Below are positions 36,416-45,305 of a stretch of DNA of 64,000 bases, piece by piece; the first letter of the stretch is position 1; each line of letters begins with the position of its first letter. Both the position numbers and the translations under genes were made by a program. The DNA lies in assembly GCF_004421105.1 (NCBI RefSeq), contig NZ_CP038033.1, forward strand, positions 1,631,659-1,695,658, written 5' to 3'. The stretch comes from Nitrosococcus wardiae. GTDB taxonomy: Bacteria; Pseudomonadota; Gammaproteobacteria; Nitrosococcales; Nitrosococcaceae. The notes under the pieces are model-generated. The model saw only the letters and a program-made list of their open reading frames with translations, was not told where the DNA came from and did not search any database.

Positions 36416-37324
36416 TTGGGGAAGAATAGCGAGCCCAGTATGGACAGTATAGAAAAGGCGATGCAACGCATGGATGCAGGTCTAGGGGAAGAAGTCTCTG
36501 CTGGGGATAAATCGTCTCCTTTTCGTAGCATGAAAAGAGGCATAACAGAGGATACCCCTACCCACGAGGCGCCGTCTAAATCAAGATCAAAAACATTGCA
36601 ATTGGATCTTGAGATGCTTCGTACGCGAGGTTTTGTCACGCCCGATCTCCCCCGCAGTCGAGCGGCAGAAGAATACCGCTTGCTCAAACGACCTATTTTG
36701 AAACGGGCGCTTGGCCACAAATTGGCACCGGAAAGTGAACGAAGTAACCTTATTATGGTGACAAGTGCTGTGGCAGGAGAGGGCAAAACTTTTAACACCT
36801 TTAATCTTGCCATGAGCATGGTGATGGAGTATGACCACACGGTCCTACTCATTGATGCGGATCTCCTCAAACCCCAGTTGACACGTACCCTCGGTCTTGA
36901 AGGGCAGCGTGGCTTAGTGGACGTACTTTTGCACCCCGAGTTGGATCTAGGGGAGGTGATGATACGGACCGATATCCCCAATTTTAGCGTGGTACCAGCC
37001 GGCCAATCCCATTCCCGAACGACAGAGCTGCTCGCTAGTCAACAAATGGACAAACTGGCTGAGGAAATCTCCCGACGCTATCCGGAACGGATAGTCATTT
37101 TTGATACTTCGCCACTGCTAGCTACTAGCCAGCCAAGCGTCTTGGCGCATATCGTAGGACAAATAGTGTTGGTCGTGGAAGCCGAACATACTCCTCAAAG
37201 AGCTGTGGTTGAGGCCCTATCGCTACTTGATCGGTCTAAGCCTATTTGGATGGTACTGAACAAAAGTCGTGAGCTATTTGGTTCGGGAACTTCCGACCGT
37301 TATTATTACTATGGCTATAGCTGA
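36416..37324 (+). CDS. XrtA-associated tyrosine autokinase
   Basis: A cytoplasmic BY-kinase of 302 residues (TIGR03018). It has Walker A VAGEGKT near 122-128, Walker A' VLLIDADLLKPQ and Walker B VIFDTSPLLA. The end is a tyrosine cluster, YYYYGYS, the usual autophosphorylation site. The partner is the Wzz protein upstream, so the two together set chain length. The TTG start at 36416 has AGGGA about 10 bases upstream; an ATG at 36440 is possible but poorly supported. Confidence 0.9.
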   Translation: MGKNSEPSMDSIEKAMQRMDAGLGEEVSAGDKSSPFRSMKRGITEDTPTHEAPSKSRSKTLQLDLEMLRTRGFVTPDLPRSRAAEEYRLLKRPILKRALGHKLAPESERSNLIMVTSAVAGEGKTFNTFNLAMSMVMEYDHTVLLIDADLLKPQLTRTLGLEGQRGLVDVLLHPELDLGEVMIRTDIPNFSVVPAGQSHSRTTELLASQQMDKLAEEISRRYPERIVIFDTSPLLATSQPSVLAHIVGQIVLVVEAEHTPQRAVVEALSLLDRSKPIWMVLNKSRELFGSGTSDRYYYYGYS

Positions 37325-38876
37325 GAGCTTATGGGCCCGCAGACGATTAAAGCTGGGTTCTTTGTTAGTCATGGTGGTTTGTGGGTTTTACTTGCCTGGA
37401 AGTAAGGGAGCAGAGTGGATATTTACCCCGCGGGGGAGTGTAGCGACAATTTACACGGATAATATCTTCCTAGCCCCTGCCGATGAGGAAGAAAGTGAGT
37501 TTGTCGTCCAAATCACACCCGGGTTTCTCTTGCAAGGCATCGGTAGTCGGTTCGACTTAGATTTAAACTACCAGGCGCAGAATTTATTTTTTGTCCGTGA
37601 GAGCGGCCGGAGTACGACCTTTAACCAGTTGCAAAGTCAGGCAACGGCTGAGCTCTATGAAAATCTCTTTTTTGTGGATGCTCGGAGCACTATAAGCCAG
37701 CAAATCATTTCAGCTCGGGACCGTGTCACAACGGGTAATCTTCCTATTACAGGTAATCGCAGTGATGTAATTACTTTTGGTGTGAGCCCCTATCTAAGAA
37801 ACGATTTTGCGGGCTATGCGGAAACAGAACTGCGTTACACTTTTGATACTGTCCGGATTGAGCGGGGAGCTTCGGATAGCCTTTCCCATAGGGTTAATTT
37901 TGATATCAACAGCGGAGAGCGATTTACGCGCTTACGTTGGAATGGTCAGTACCGTAGACAACAGATTAACCGAAGCAACGGGGATGAGGCCCTATTCAGT
38001 CGTGGCTCGGATGTGCGATTTGAGCGCGCCTTTGGTTTGGTTGGTTACCAACTAACCGACGAGTACAGCCTGCTCGCTGAGGCGGGATACACCAACAACG
38101 ATTTTAGAAGTAGGCGGAATATTCGTAATGGCTTTTTTTGGGCGGTAGGTTTAGAGTGGCGACCATCGCGGTATTTCTCTGCGGAAGCTTTGTATGGTCC
38201 CCGCAATAAGCGAGCACGTATCACTTTTTCACCCCATGCCCGTGTTTCTATGGAGCTCAATTGGCGGGAACGTGATGTGGGATTAAACCCAGGGACGGTT
38301 TTTAATGGGTTTCTGCGTTACCGTAGGCGGCATAGCAGTTGGGAAGCCCGCTACTTTGAAACGACTAACACGATTCAACAACTCTTAACTGAGCAGCAGG
38401 TCTTTGCGCGTGAAGATCCCCTGACTGGTGAACCGATTATTGGACCGGGGGGAGAACCCATTTTAGTAGATCCAGATATCTTTTCCCTAACTGACGAAGT
38501 CCTTGTCCGCAAAAGATTTCAGCTGACCCAAACTTATACCAAGGGGAGGACCTCTTTGCGGTTCTCTGCTTTCAAAGAAGAACGTGAGTTTGGGGAAACT
38601 CTCAGAACACAAGACGGCTTTGGCGGTAATGCAACTTGGACTTGGCGTTTTGCTAAGCGGATGCGTTCTAATTTGCGGCTGTTTGCTCAAAATATCGAGT
38701 TTTCTGAAGATGACCGCAGTGACCTGTTTTGGTCTCTACAGGCTTCCCTTACCCGTGATCTCAGCCGTCAGATGCAGGGAGCTGTAATTTTTCAACACAG
38801 TGAGCGAGAATCTACCCAAGGTGGGCGTGAATTTCAGGAAAACAGGGTGACTGCCCAGGTGACTTATACTTTTTAG
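37311..38876 (+). CDS. PEP-CTERM-associated outer-membrane beta-barrel protein (TIGR03016)
   Basis: A predicted porin-like protein of 521 residues. A signal sequence (residues 1-32, with LGSLLVMVVCGFYLPG) is followed by alternating polar/hydrophobic strands through the whole length, ending in the barrel signature VTAQVTYTF with a terminal Phe. It may form the outer-membrane conduit for the polymer or PEP-CTERM proteins; the function is unproved. It overlaps the kinase gene by 14 bases. I prefer ATG 37311; the upstream in-frame GTG at 37269 would give a longer overlap and displace the signal peptide. Confidence 0.84.
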   Translation: MAIAESLWARRRLKLGSLLVMVVCGFYLPGSKGAEWIFTPRGSVATIYTDNIFLAPADEEESEFVVQITPGFLLQGIGSRFDLDLNYQAQNLFFVRESGRSTTFNQLQSQATAELYENLFFVDARSTISQQIISARDRVTTGNLPITGNRSDVITFGVSPYLRNDFAGYAETELRYTFDTVRIERGASDSLSHRVNFDINSGERFTRLRWNGQYRRQQINRSNGDEALFSRGSDVRFERAFGLVGYQLTDEYSLLAEAGYTNNDFRSRRNIRNGFFWAVGLEWRPSRYFSAEALYGPRNKRARITFSPHARVSMELNWRERDVGLNPGTVFNGFLRYRRRHSSWEARYFETTNTIQQLLTEQQVFAREDPLTGEPIIGPGGEPILVDPDIFSLTDEVLVRKRFQLTQTYTKGRTSLRFSAFKEEREFGETLRTQDGFGGNATWTWRFAKRMRSNLRLFAQNIEFSEDDRSDLFWSLQASLTRDLSRQMQGAVIFQHSERESTQGGREFQENRVTAQVTYTF

Positions 38877-38883
38877 AGCATTT

Positions 38884-38909
38884 GAGGCGTGTAGCTTGCT
38901 CTGCGCCTC
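38884..38909 (+). terminator. Weak hairpin after the outer-membrane protein gene
   Basis: GAGGCG (38884-38889) and CGCCTC (38904-38909) can pair, followed by GTATAAATT. The U tract is poor, and transcription probably continues into the epimerase gene. Confidence 0.3.
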
Positions 38910-38969
38910 GTATAAATTCACCACCTAGACGCCAAAGCACATGAAAAGGTAAGGAGTCAGCATAAGTCA

Positions 38970-40088
38970 ATGGACAGCCCAGCGATTAAGGTAATGTGTG
39001 TAGTAGGTGCACGCCCGAATTTTATGAAAATTGCGCCAGTGATCGCCGCATTGCGTGAAGTAGGTCTGGGGGTGCAATTGGTGCATACGGGGCAACATTA
39101 TGACGTTGCTATGCAGCAGCAGTTTTTTGAACAGTTGGGCATCCCGCAACCGGATATGGATTTAGAAGTGGGATCGGCTAGCCATGCGGTACAGACTGCT
39201 GAGATCATGCGGCGCTTTGAACCTGTGCTGGATTCAGAACAGCCCCATACCGTGCTAGTTGTCGGCGATGTTAATTCCACGGTAGCTTGCGCTTTAGTGG
39301 CGGTCAAAAAAAATATTCCCGTGGTACATGTGGAGGCCGGCTTGCGCAGTTATGATCGCTCCATGCCTGAGGAAATCAATCGAGTATTGACTGATCAGAT
39401 CTCTGAACTATTGTTTACCACTGAGGCCGCTGCTGCTGATAACCTCCGGCGCGAAGGGATTGATAGCTCACGAATTCACTTTGTTGGCAATGTCATGATA
39501 GATACCTTGTATAAAAATTTAGAAAAAGCGATACCCGCTAAGCAGACTTTATCAGCAGCTTTGGATTCCCATGTTCTCCTTGACAATGGCTTTGCCGTAT
39601 TAACATTACATCGGCCTTCTAATGTAGATGAGCCTGGGATATTAACAGACCTATTGAATACGATACTTAAGCTTAGCGAGCATTTACCCATAGTATTTCC
39701 TGTCCACCCTCGCACTGCGGCACGGATTGATAAAATAGGGATGAAGGGGCTTTTTGATTCTGGTCGTATCCTCCGTCTGTCTCCGTTGGGTTATCTTGAA
39801 ATGTTAGGTTTGATGCTGTCGGCAAAAGTGGTGCTTACTGATTCGGGAGGCATGCAGGAAGAAACGACGGCGTTAAATATTCCTTGCCTTACCCTGAGGG
39901 AAAACACGGAACGACCGATAACCGTATTACAAGGCACCAATACCATTGTGGGTACTGACCCCGAACGTATCGAACAAGCTTTTGATAAAGCTCTGTCAGA
40001 ATATCAAGGTGAGACTAAAATTCCCGATCTTTGGGATGGGCGTGCGGCCCAGCGTATTGGCCAGATTATGAAGCAATGGTTAGCTTAA
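38970..40088 (+). CDS. wecB: UDP-N-acetylglucosamine 2-epimerase (non-hydrolysing)
   Basis: This converts UDP-GlcNAc to UDP-ManNAc, supplying a precursor for the polysaccharide. It is a GT-B fold enzyme of 372 residues. Seen are VVGARPNFMKIAPV, GQHYDVAMQQQFFEQLG, VHVEAGLRSYDRSMPEEINR, LTLHRPSNVD, VFPVHPRT and the catalytic-loop DSGGMQEETTALNIP. The length is normal. ATG 38970 is used; AAGGAG lies 13 bases upstream, so a later ATG at 38994 cannot be excluded. Its position in the exosortase locus is standard. Confidence 0.93.
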   Translation: MDSPAIKVMCVVGARPNFMKIAPVIAALREVGLGVQLVHTGQHYDVAMQQQFFEQLGIPQPDMDLEVGSASHAVQTAEIMRRFEPVLDSEQPHTVLVVGDVNSTVACALVAVKKNIPVVHVEAGLRSYDRSMPEEINRVLTDQISELLFTTEAAAADNLRREGIDSSRIHFVGNVMIDTLYKNLEKAIPAKQTLSAALDSHVLLDNGFAVLTLHRPSNVDEPGILTDLLNTILKLSEHLPIVFPVHPRTAARIDKIGMKGLFDSGRILRLSPLGYLEMLGLMLSAKVVLTDSGGMQEETTALNIPCLTLRENTERPITVLQGTNTIVGTDPERIEQAFDKALSEYQGETKIPDLWDGRAAQRIGQIMKQWLA

Positions 40089-40414
40089 GGTGCTGGCAGC
40101 GTTTGAAAGTACACAAAGAATATTAGACAAAACCTCTTTTTAACCTTTGTGTTCTTGGGGTGCATAGTTAACAAAATTTAACAGTTACAGTTGGTAGGGT
40201 GTGCAGAGTATGGCGATGCGCACCTGAATGGGAAGTGAATCGGTGGGTTTGCCCCTGTGGGCGAGCTGCGCACATCCCGATTCGCCCTCGACGAATCGGT
40301 CGCGGTACTCAATTTACCCTACAAGTAAGATGAGTGCTCTCAGACTATTTTTTTGACGCCCTTTGTTTGCAGGGAGGGCGGTAGCGTGCCTGGGATGGGG
40401 AGGTAGATAACAGA
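40089..40414. other. Intergenic region with a dispersed repeat
   Basis: About 325 bases holding an ACCACAAAG-family fragment (40143-40162) and the repeat-like element at 40195-40321. No ORF is supported. It breaks the otherwise tight operon between wecB and the deacetylase. Confidence 0.45.
40195..40321. repeat. Inverted-repeat-bounded element with internal hairpin
   Basis: The ends are TAGGGT (40195-40200) and ACCCTA (40316-40321). Inside is a perfect 8-bp stem, CCGATTCG (40277-40284) and CGAATCGG (40292-40299). The composition differs from the flanking coding DNA. It looks like an intergenic dispersed repeat. Confidence 0.45.
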
Positions 40415-41254
40415 GTGGTCATGCAAAATGCGATGACGGTGGATGTGGAAGATTATTTCCAGGTCTCGGCCTTTGAGAACATTATCGACCGTAAAAATTG
40501 GACCAAACTTCCCTGCCGGGTCGAGCAAAATACTGATCGAACACTAGAATTATTCGCTGAACATAATGCGCGGGCCACATTCTTTATGCTCGGATGGGTT
40601 GCGGAACGCTATCCAGCCCTGGTACACCGTATTGTGGATGCTGGGCATGAGCTCGCTAGCCATGGTTATGCCCATGTACGAGTTACTCAGCAGGATCCTA
40701 AAGAGTTTCGAGAGGACGTGCTACGAACTCGAAAATTGCTGGAAGATACAGCAAGCACTTCGGTGATTGGTTACCGGGCAGCAAGCTATTCCATTGGTCG
40801 TCATAATCTGTGGGCCCATGAAGTATTGGCTGAAGTGGGCTATCGTTATAGTTCCAGTATTTACCCCATCTACCATGATCTCTATGGTATGCCAGAAGCG
40901 CCTCGTTTTGCCTTTTATACTCACCAAGATAGGCTTTTAGAAATCCCCGTCAGCACAATGAAGTTGGCAGGACGTAAACTACCTTGTGGTGGGGGCGGCT
41001 ATTTTCGTCTTTTTCCTTACTATTGGTCCCGCTGGGCACTGAGGAGAGTCAATCATCAGGACGGTAAACCTTGTGTTTTTTATTTCCACCCGTGGGAAAT
41101 TGATCCCCAACAACCGCGCATACCAGGAATTAATCTCAAGACCCGAGTTCGCCATTATCTTAATTTGAACCGCATGCAGGAACGGCTTGCCTGTTTGCTA
41201 CGGGATTTTCAATGGGGGCGGATGGATCAGGTGTTCTTAGAGCAACAGAAATAA
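40415..41254 (+). CDS. XrtA-system polysaccharide deacetylase
   Basis: A NodB-type deacetylase with the DUF3473 C-terminal tail (TIGR03006), 279 residues. The catalytic Asp lies in TVDVEDYF, and the metal-binding motif is SHGYAH with two histidines. RAASYSIG and EIPVSTMKLAGRKLPCGGGG are further conserved segments. It should remove acetyl groups from amino sugars of the polymer. The GTG start at 40415 has GGGGAGG 11 bases upstream; ATG 40421 is an alternative. Confidence 0.92.
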   Translation: MVMQNAMTVDVEDYFQVSAFENIIDRKNWTKLPCRVEQNTDRTLELFAEHNARATFFMLGWVAERYPALVHRIVDAGHELASHGYAHVRVTQQDPKEFREDVLRTRKLLEDTASTSVIGYRAASYSIGRHNLWAHEVLAEVGYRYSSSIYPIYHDLYGMPEAPRFAFYTHQDRLLEIPVSTMKLAGRKLPCGGGGYFRLFPYYWSRWALRRVNHQDGKPCVFYFHPWEIDPQQPRIPGINLKTRVRHYLNLNRMQERLACLLRDFQWGRMDQVFLEQQK

Positions 41255-41285
41255 AGGTGTCAGGCTTACTACTCTTTGTACGGAT

Positions 41286-42356
41286 ATGTGGCTAAAAGCA
41301 GAATCTAGGATCAATGATATAGAAACGAGAACCATGGAAGTTCGCCGGTTGATCCCTGAGACTGTTGGCCGCTGGGAAGCTTTCGTCGAGCATTGTCCCG
41401 AGGCTACTTTTTTTCACCGTTCCGGCTGGAAAAATGTGATTGAACAGGCTTTCGGGCATCAGACCTATTTTCTCTATGCAGAAAAAGAAGGGGAAATTGA
41501 GGGGGTTCTCCCCCTGGGGCATATCCGCAGCCGGCTTTTTGGCAATGCCTTGATTTCAACTCCATTCTGTGTCTATGGCGGTATCGCTGCCGTTAGTCAG
41601 GCAGCCCGAACCGCACTGGAAAAGGCTGCTGAAGAGCTGGCGGTTCAGCTGAATGTGGATTACCTGGAATTCAGGAACCGCTCCCATTCTCAGACTCATT
41701 GGCCTGTGAAAGAACTTTATGTCACTTTCCGTAAGACGATGGATCCGGATCCTGAAAAAAACCTTCAAGCTATTCCCCGCAAGCAACGGGCCATGGTGCG
41801 CAAAGGAATCCAGGCTGGCCTGGTGAGTGAAATCGATGATAACCCAGAGCGGTTTATTGCGGCCTATTCGGAAAGCGTTCGTAATCTGGGGACGCCGGTA
41901 TTCCCACGAAAATACTTTCAGATTATAGGTAAAGAGTTTGGCAACGATTGTGAAATGCTCACTGTGACCAAGGGTGGCCGCACTATCAGTAGCGTACTGA
42001 GCTTTTATTTTCGTGATGAAGTGCTTCCTTATTATGGTGGTGGTACAGAGGAAGCGAGACGGTTCAAAGGCAATGATTTTATGTATTGGGAGCTTATGCG
42101 GCTTGCCTGTACTCGAGGTATCCGGATATTTGATTATGGACGCAGCAAAAAAGGCACCGGCTCTTATAGTTTCAAGAAAAATTGGGGATTTGAGCCAGAG
42201 CCTTTATTTTATCAGTATCGACTAGTCAAGGCAGACAAAATGCCGGATATTAATCCCTTAAATCCTAAATATCGTTTGTTTATTGCCCTATGGAAACGTT
42301 TGCCGCTGCCTGTGGCTAATATCATTGGCCCTCAGATCGCCAAGAACCTGGGGTAG
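41286..42356 (+). CDS. XrtA-associated FemAB-like protein
   Basis: A member of TIGR03019, a double-GNAT FemAB-fold protein of 356 residues. Seen are ACPEATFFHR-like CPEATFFHRSGW, the central VSEIDDNPERF, and the C-terminal FDYGRSKKGTGSYSFKKNWGFEP. FemAB proteins transfer amino acids from tRNA to peptidoglycan; here the acceptor is probably the polysaccharide or a lipid-linked sugar. ATG 41334, sixteen residues in, fits the family start as well as the ATG used here, and neither has a strong ribosome site. Confidence 0.88.
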   Translation: MWLKAESRINDIETRTMEVRRLIPETVGRWEAFVEHCPEATFFHRSGWKNVIEQAFGHQTYFLYAEKEGEIEGVLPLGHIRSRLFGNALISTPFCVYGGIAAVSQAARTALEKAAEELAVQLNVDYLEFRNRSHSQTHWPVKELYVTFRKTMDPDPEKNLQAIPRKQRAMVRKGIQAGLVSEIDDNPERFIAAYSESVRNLGTPVFPRKYFQIIGKEFGNDCEMLTVTKGGRTISSVLSFYFRDEVLPYYGGGTEEARRFKGNDFMYWELMRLACTRGIRIFDYGRSKKGTGSYSFKKNWGFEPEPLFYQYRLVKADKMPDINPLNPKYRLFIALWKRLPLPVANIIGPQIAKNLG

Positions 42357-42362
42357 CTCTTT

Positions 42363-43640
42363 GTGGTTGATCACGCTGTGAAGCAATTGTTATTCCTTGC
42401 CCATCGGATTCCTTATCCCCCCAATAAGGGAGACAAGATTCGTTCTTTTAATTTGCTTAAACAACTGGCGAAAGATTATCGCGTCCACCTGGGGGCTTTT
42501 GTTGATGATGTGGACGATTGGCGGCATGTGTCAGCGTTGCAGGAGATATGTCAGGAGGTTTATCTAGTTAACCTGCGGCCTCGGTTACGAAAACTGAGAA
42601 GTTTATCTGGATTCATCACTCGTGAGCCTCTGAGCTTGCCTTATTATCGAGATGCTCGAATGCAAGCCTGGGTCGATCAGAAATTGAGACGCGACAAAAT
42701 TTACCAACTATTCGTGTACTCCTCCACCATGGCGCAGTATGTGCAGAATAAAAATAATAATGAATTGCACCGGGTGATCGATTTTGTCGACGTAGATTCT
42801 GAAAAGTGGCGCCATTATGCCCCACACCATCCTTGGCCATTGAGTTGGATTTATAGGCGGGAAGGGAAAAAGCTCTTCGATTATGAGCGAGAGGTGGCTG
42901 CCGAGTTTGATGCTACCCTGTTCGTGACCCCAGAGGAGGCTGCCCTGTTCCGAAGGCTTGCCCCGGAGGTGGCAGAACGGGTGACCGACATGGGCAATGG
43001 AGTCGATACAGATTATTTTTCACCTCACCGAACTTATCCCAATCCTTACCTTGTGGGAGAGCGGGTATTGGTGTTTACTGGGGCCATGGATTATTGGGCT
43101 AATGGAGATGCAGTAAGTTGGTTTGTTCGGGAAGTTTTTGCTCCTATTAAACTTCAGGTTCCTTGCGCCAAATTCTATATTGTCGGCGCCCGACCTACGG
43201 AAGCGGTACAACGCCTTGCAACCGTGGAGGGCGTACAAGTGACCGGAGCAGTCAAAGACATTCGTCCCTATCTTGCCCATGCTTGTGCCGCTGTGGCGCC
43301 TTTGCGGGTGGCAAGGGGGTTGCAAAATAAGGTCTTGGAGGCCATGGCCATGGCCAAGCCGGTATTGGCAACTCCGGCGGCGATGGAAGGGATACGCAGT
43401 CATTCAAAGCTTATGAGCCTGGTCAGCGATGATCCGGGTGTTTTTGCCCAACATGCCATTGCGTTTCTAAAAGATGAAAAGAGTAGCGAGTATGGGAAAT
43501 TAGGTCGAGATATGGTATCTCGTTACTACAACTGGTATGAACATTTAAAGCAACTTGAGAACTTGCTTGAAAGGCAGCCGCAGACAAGGAGGATAGTATC
43601 GGCGGATACTCAAAAAGTTATCAATTCTACGGCTGTATAA
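42363..43640 (+). CDS. XrtA-associated glycosyltransferase (TIGR03087)
   Basis: A GT4-type GT-B glycosyltransferase of 425 residues. The N-terminal LAHRIPYPPNKGDKIR is the hallmark of the exosortase A 'stp1' family. The donor domain has VFTGAMDYWANGDAV and ARGLQNKVLEAMAMAKPVLATP. It adds a sugar to the lipid-linked repeat unit. It follows the FemAB gene by 6 bases and starts at GTG with GGGG upstream. Confidence 0.9.
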   Translation: MVDHAVKQLLFLAHRIPYPPNKGDKIRSFNLLKQLAKDYRVHLGAFVDDVDDWRHVSALQEICQEVYLVNLRPRLRKLRSLSGFITREPLSLPYYRDARMQAWVDQKLRRDKIYQLFVYSSTMAQYVQNKNNNELHRVIDFVDVDSEKWRHYAPHHPWPLSWIYRREGKKLFDYEREVAAEFDATLFVTPEEAALFRRLAPEVAERVTDMGNGVDTDYFSPHRTYPNPYLVGERVLVFTGAMDYWANGDAVSWFVREVFAPIKLQVPCAKFYIVGARPTEAVQRLATVEGVQVTGAVKDIRPYLAHACAAVAPLRVARGLQNKVLEAMAMAKPVLATPAAMEGIRSHSKLMSLVSDDPGVFAQHAIAFLKDEKSSEYGKLGRDMVSRYYNWYEHLKQLENLLERQPQTRRIVSADTQKVINSTAV

Positions 43641-43653
43641 ATTTGGATCAATA

Positions 43654-43677
43654 TAGCCGCGAATGTACGCGCGGCTA
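43654..43677 (+). terminator. Perfect 8-bp hairpin before xrtA
   Basis: TAGCCGCG (43654-43661) and CGCGGCTA (43670-43677) pair perfectly around an 8-base loop, followed by ATTAT. It lies between the glycosyltransferase and xrtA and might partly terminate or protect the transcript. Confidence 0.4.
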
Positions 43678-43703
43678 ATTATCTAAGCGGCTAGAAGAAC
43701 AAT

Positions 43704-45284
43704 ATGGACCATGCAGTAGAAAAAAACGTTTCAAAAGCAGCTCATCCCTTAATTGGCAAGTTTGCAGATCACTCAGTAAAAGCCCCTAACTGGCGAAAAT
43801 ATACATTCATAACTGGGCTTGGCCTGCTGGTTTTATTTGCACTGTTCTGGCCTACTTTTATGTCTATGGTCGCCATCTGGTGGCGCTCAGAGACTTTTGC
43901 TCACGGGTTTCTGATTTTTCCAATCAGTATATTCTTAGTCTGGCGCCAACGTGCTACTTTAACCCAGCTTGTACCTCAGCCTGATCTTCGAGCGCTGGCA
44001 TTATTAATTTTGCTAGGTTTAGCATGGATGCTCGCCCAGGTGGCTGATGTTCTCGTGATCCAGCAGCTTGCTTTTGTTGGGATGATTCCGGCAATGGTCT
44101 GTTTGCTGCTTGGTTGGTCTGTGACTAAAGCTATTATTTTTCCCCTAGGATTTCTTTTGTTTGCAGTTCCGATGGGGGAGGCGCTTATCCCTCCCATGAT
44201 GGACTTTACCGCAGATTTTACTATTAATCTGCTGCAACTCACAGGAATACCTGTATATCGTCAGGGAACGTTTTTTAGCATTCCCAGTGGCGACTGGTCT
44301 GTGGTTGAAGGCTGTAGCGGTGTACGTTATCTCATCGCCTCTTTGACCTTAGGTTGCCTTTATGCCTACTTGAACTACTATAGCTACTGGCGCAGAGCCC
44401 TATTTATTGCATTTTCTGCCATGATGCCAATCATCGCCAATGGTTTTCGGGCCTACATGATTGTGATGATTGCCCATCTAAGTGATATGAAGCTGGCCCT
44501 TGGCGTTGACCATTTTATCTACGGCTGGGTGTTCTTTGGCATTGTGATGATGGTGATGTTTTGGATAGGAACTTTTTGGCGTGAAAGGGAGCCTGTCCCA
44601 AGGGCGATTGACACAGGGGCACAGAGAGGTGAGGACCGCACTGGGGGAATGGGCTTTTCTCCAGGAGTTGCCCTGATGGTTGGTTTGCTAGTGATAATGA
44701 TATGGCCAGCTTGGGGTACCTATATCAACCGTGCTGGGCAAGAGATGACAGCCGTTACCCTTGAGCCGCCTGTGACCATGGCATCATGGCAGCCTATAGG
44801 GTATAGGATCACAGAGTGGTCACCCCATTACGTCAATCCCACAGCAGAAATTCAGCAGGACTATCAAAATAATCACTCACAGGTAGGCGTTTATTTGGCT
44901 TATTACCAGGGTCAAAAACAAGGTGCAGAGCTAATAAATTCCCAGAATGTGATGGTGGTGCAAAAGCATCCAGTGTGGCGCCAGCTTGCCCACCAAGAAA
45001 CCACAGTTAATCTTCAGGGCAAGCAAACCACAGTATCTGAGGCCCATCTCAATTCTGCACACCAAGATCTTCTTGTTTGGCATTGGAATTGGATTGCAGG
45101 CCACTATACGATAAATTCATACATTGCCAAGCTCTTAGAGGCTGGCACAAAACTTCTTGGGAAATCGCGCGAGGGTTCGGCTATTGTTATCTACACCCCT
45201 ATAAAGACCAATAAAGAAGAAGCACGGGCAACCATGCAGCATTTTCTTGATGACATGTTGCCGGCTATCGAAGCTCGCCTCTAG
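43704..45284 (+). CDS. xrtA: Exosortase A with EpsI domain
   Basis: The sorting transpeptidase of the PEP-CTERM system, 526 residues. The N-terminal half is an eight-helix membrane domain. The proposed catalytic residues are present: Cys204 (VEGCSGVRYL), Arg249 (NGFRAYM) and His270 (VDHFIYGW). The C-terminal half (about 320-520) is the EpsI/DUF3485 domain, fused here as usual in XrtA. It should cleave PEP-CTERM signals, such as that of the gene at 28945. ATG 43704 begins a hydrophilic N-terminus of about 35 residues before the first helix. Confidence 0.95.
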   Translation: MDHAVEKNVSKAAHPLIGKFADHSVKAPNWRKYTFITGLGLLVLFALFWPTFMSMVAIWWRSETFAHGFLIFPISIFLVWRQRATLTQLVPQPDLRALALLILLGLAWMLAQVADVLVIQQLAFVGMIPAMVCLLLGWSVTKAIIFPLGFLLFAVPMGEALIPPMMDFTADFTINLLQLTGIPVYRQGTFFSIPSGDWSVVEGCSGVRYLIASLTLGCLYAYLNYYSYWRRALFIAFSAMMPIIANGFRAYMIVMIAHLSDMKLALGVDHFIYGWVFFGIVMMVMFWIGTFWREREPVPRAIDTGAQRGEDRTGGMGFSPGVALMVGLLVIMIWPAWGTYINRAGQEMTAVTLEPPVTMASWQPIGYRITEWSPHYVNPTAEIQQDYQNNHSQVGVYLAYYQGQKQGAELINSQNVMVVQKHPVWRQLAHQETTVNLQGKQTTVSEAHLNSAHQDLLVWHWNWIAGHYTINSYIAKLLEAGTKLLGKSREGSAIVIYTPIKTNKEEARATMQHFLDDMLPAIEARL

Positions 45285-45305
45285 GCAGAATATATTTGAG
45301 AATCC

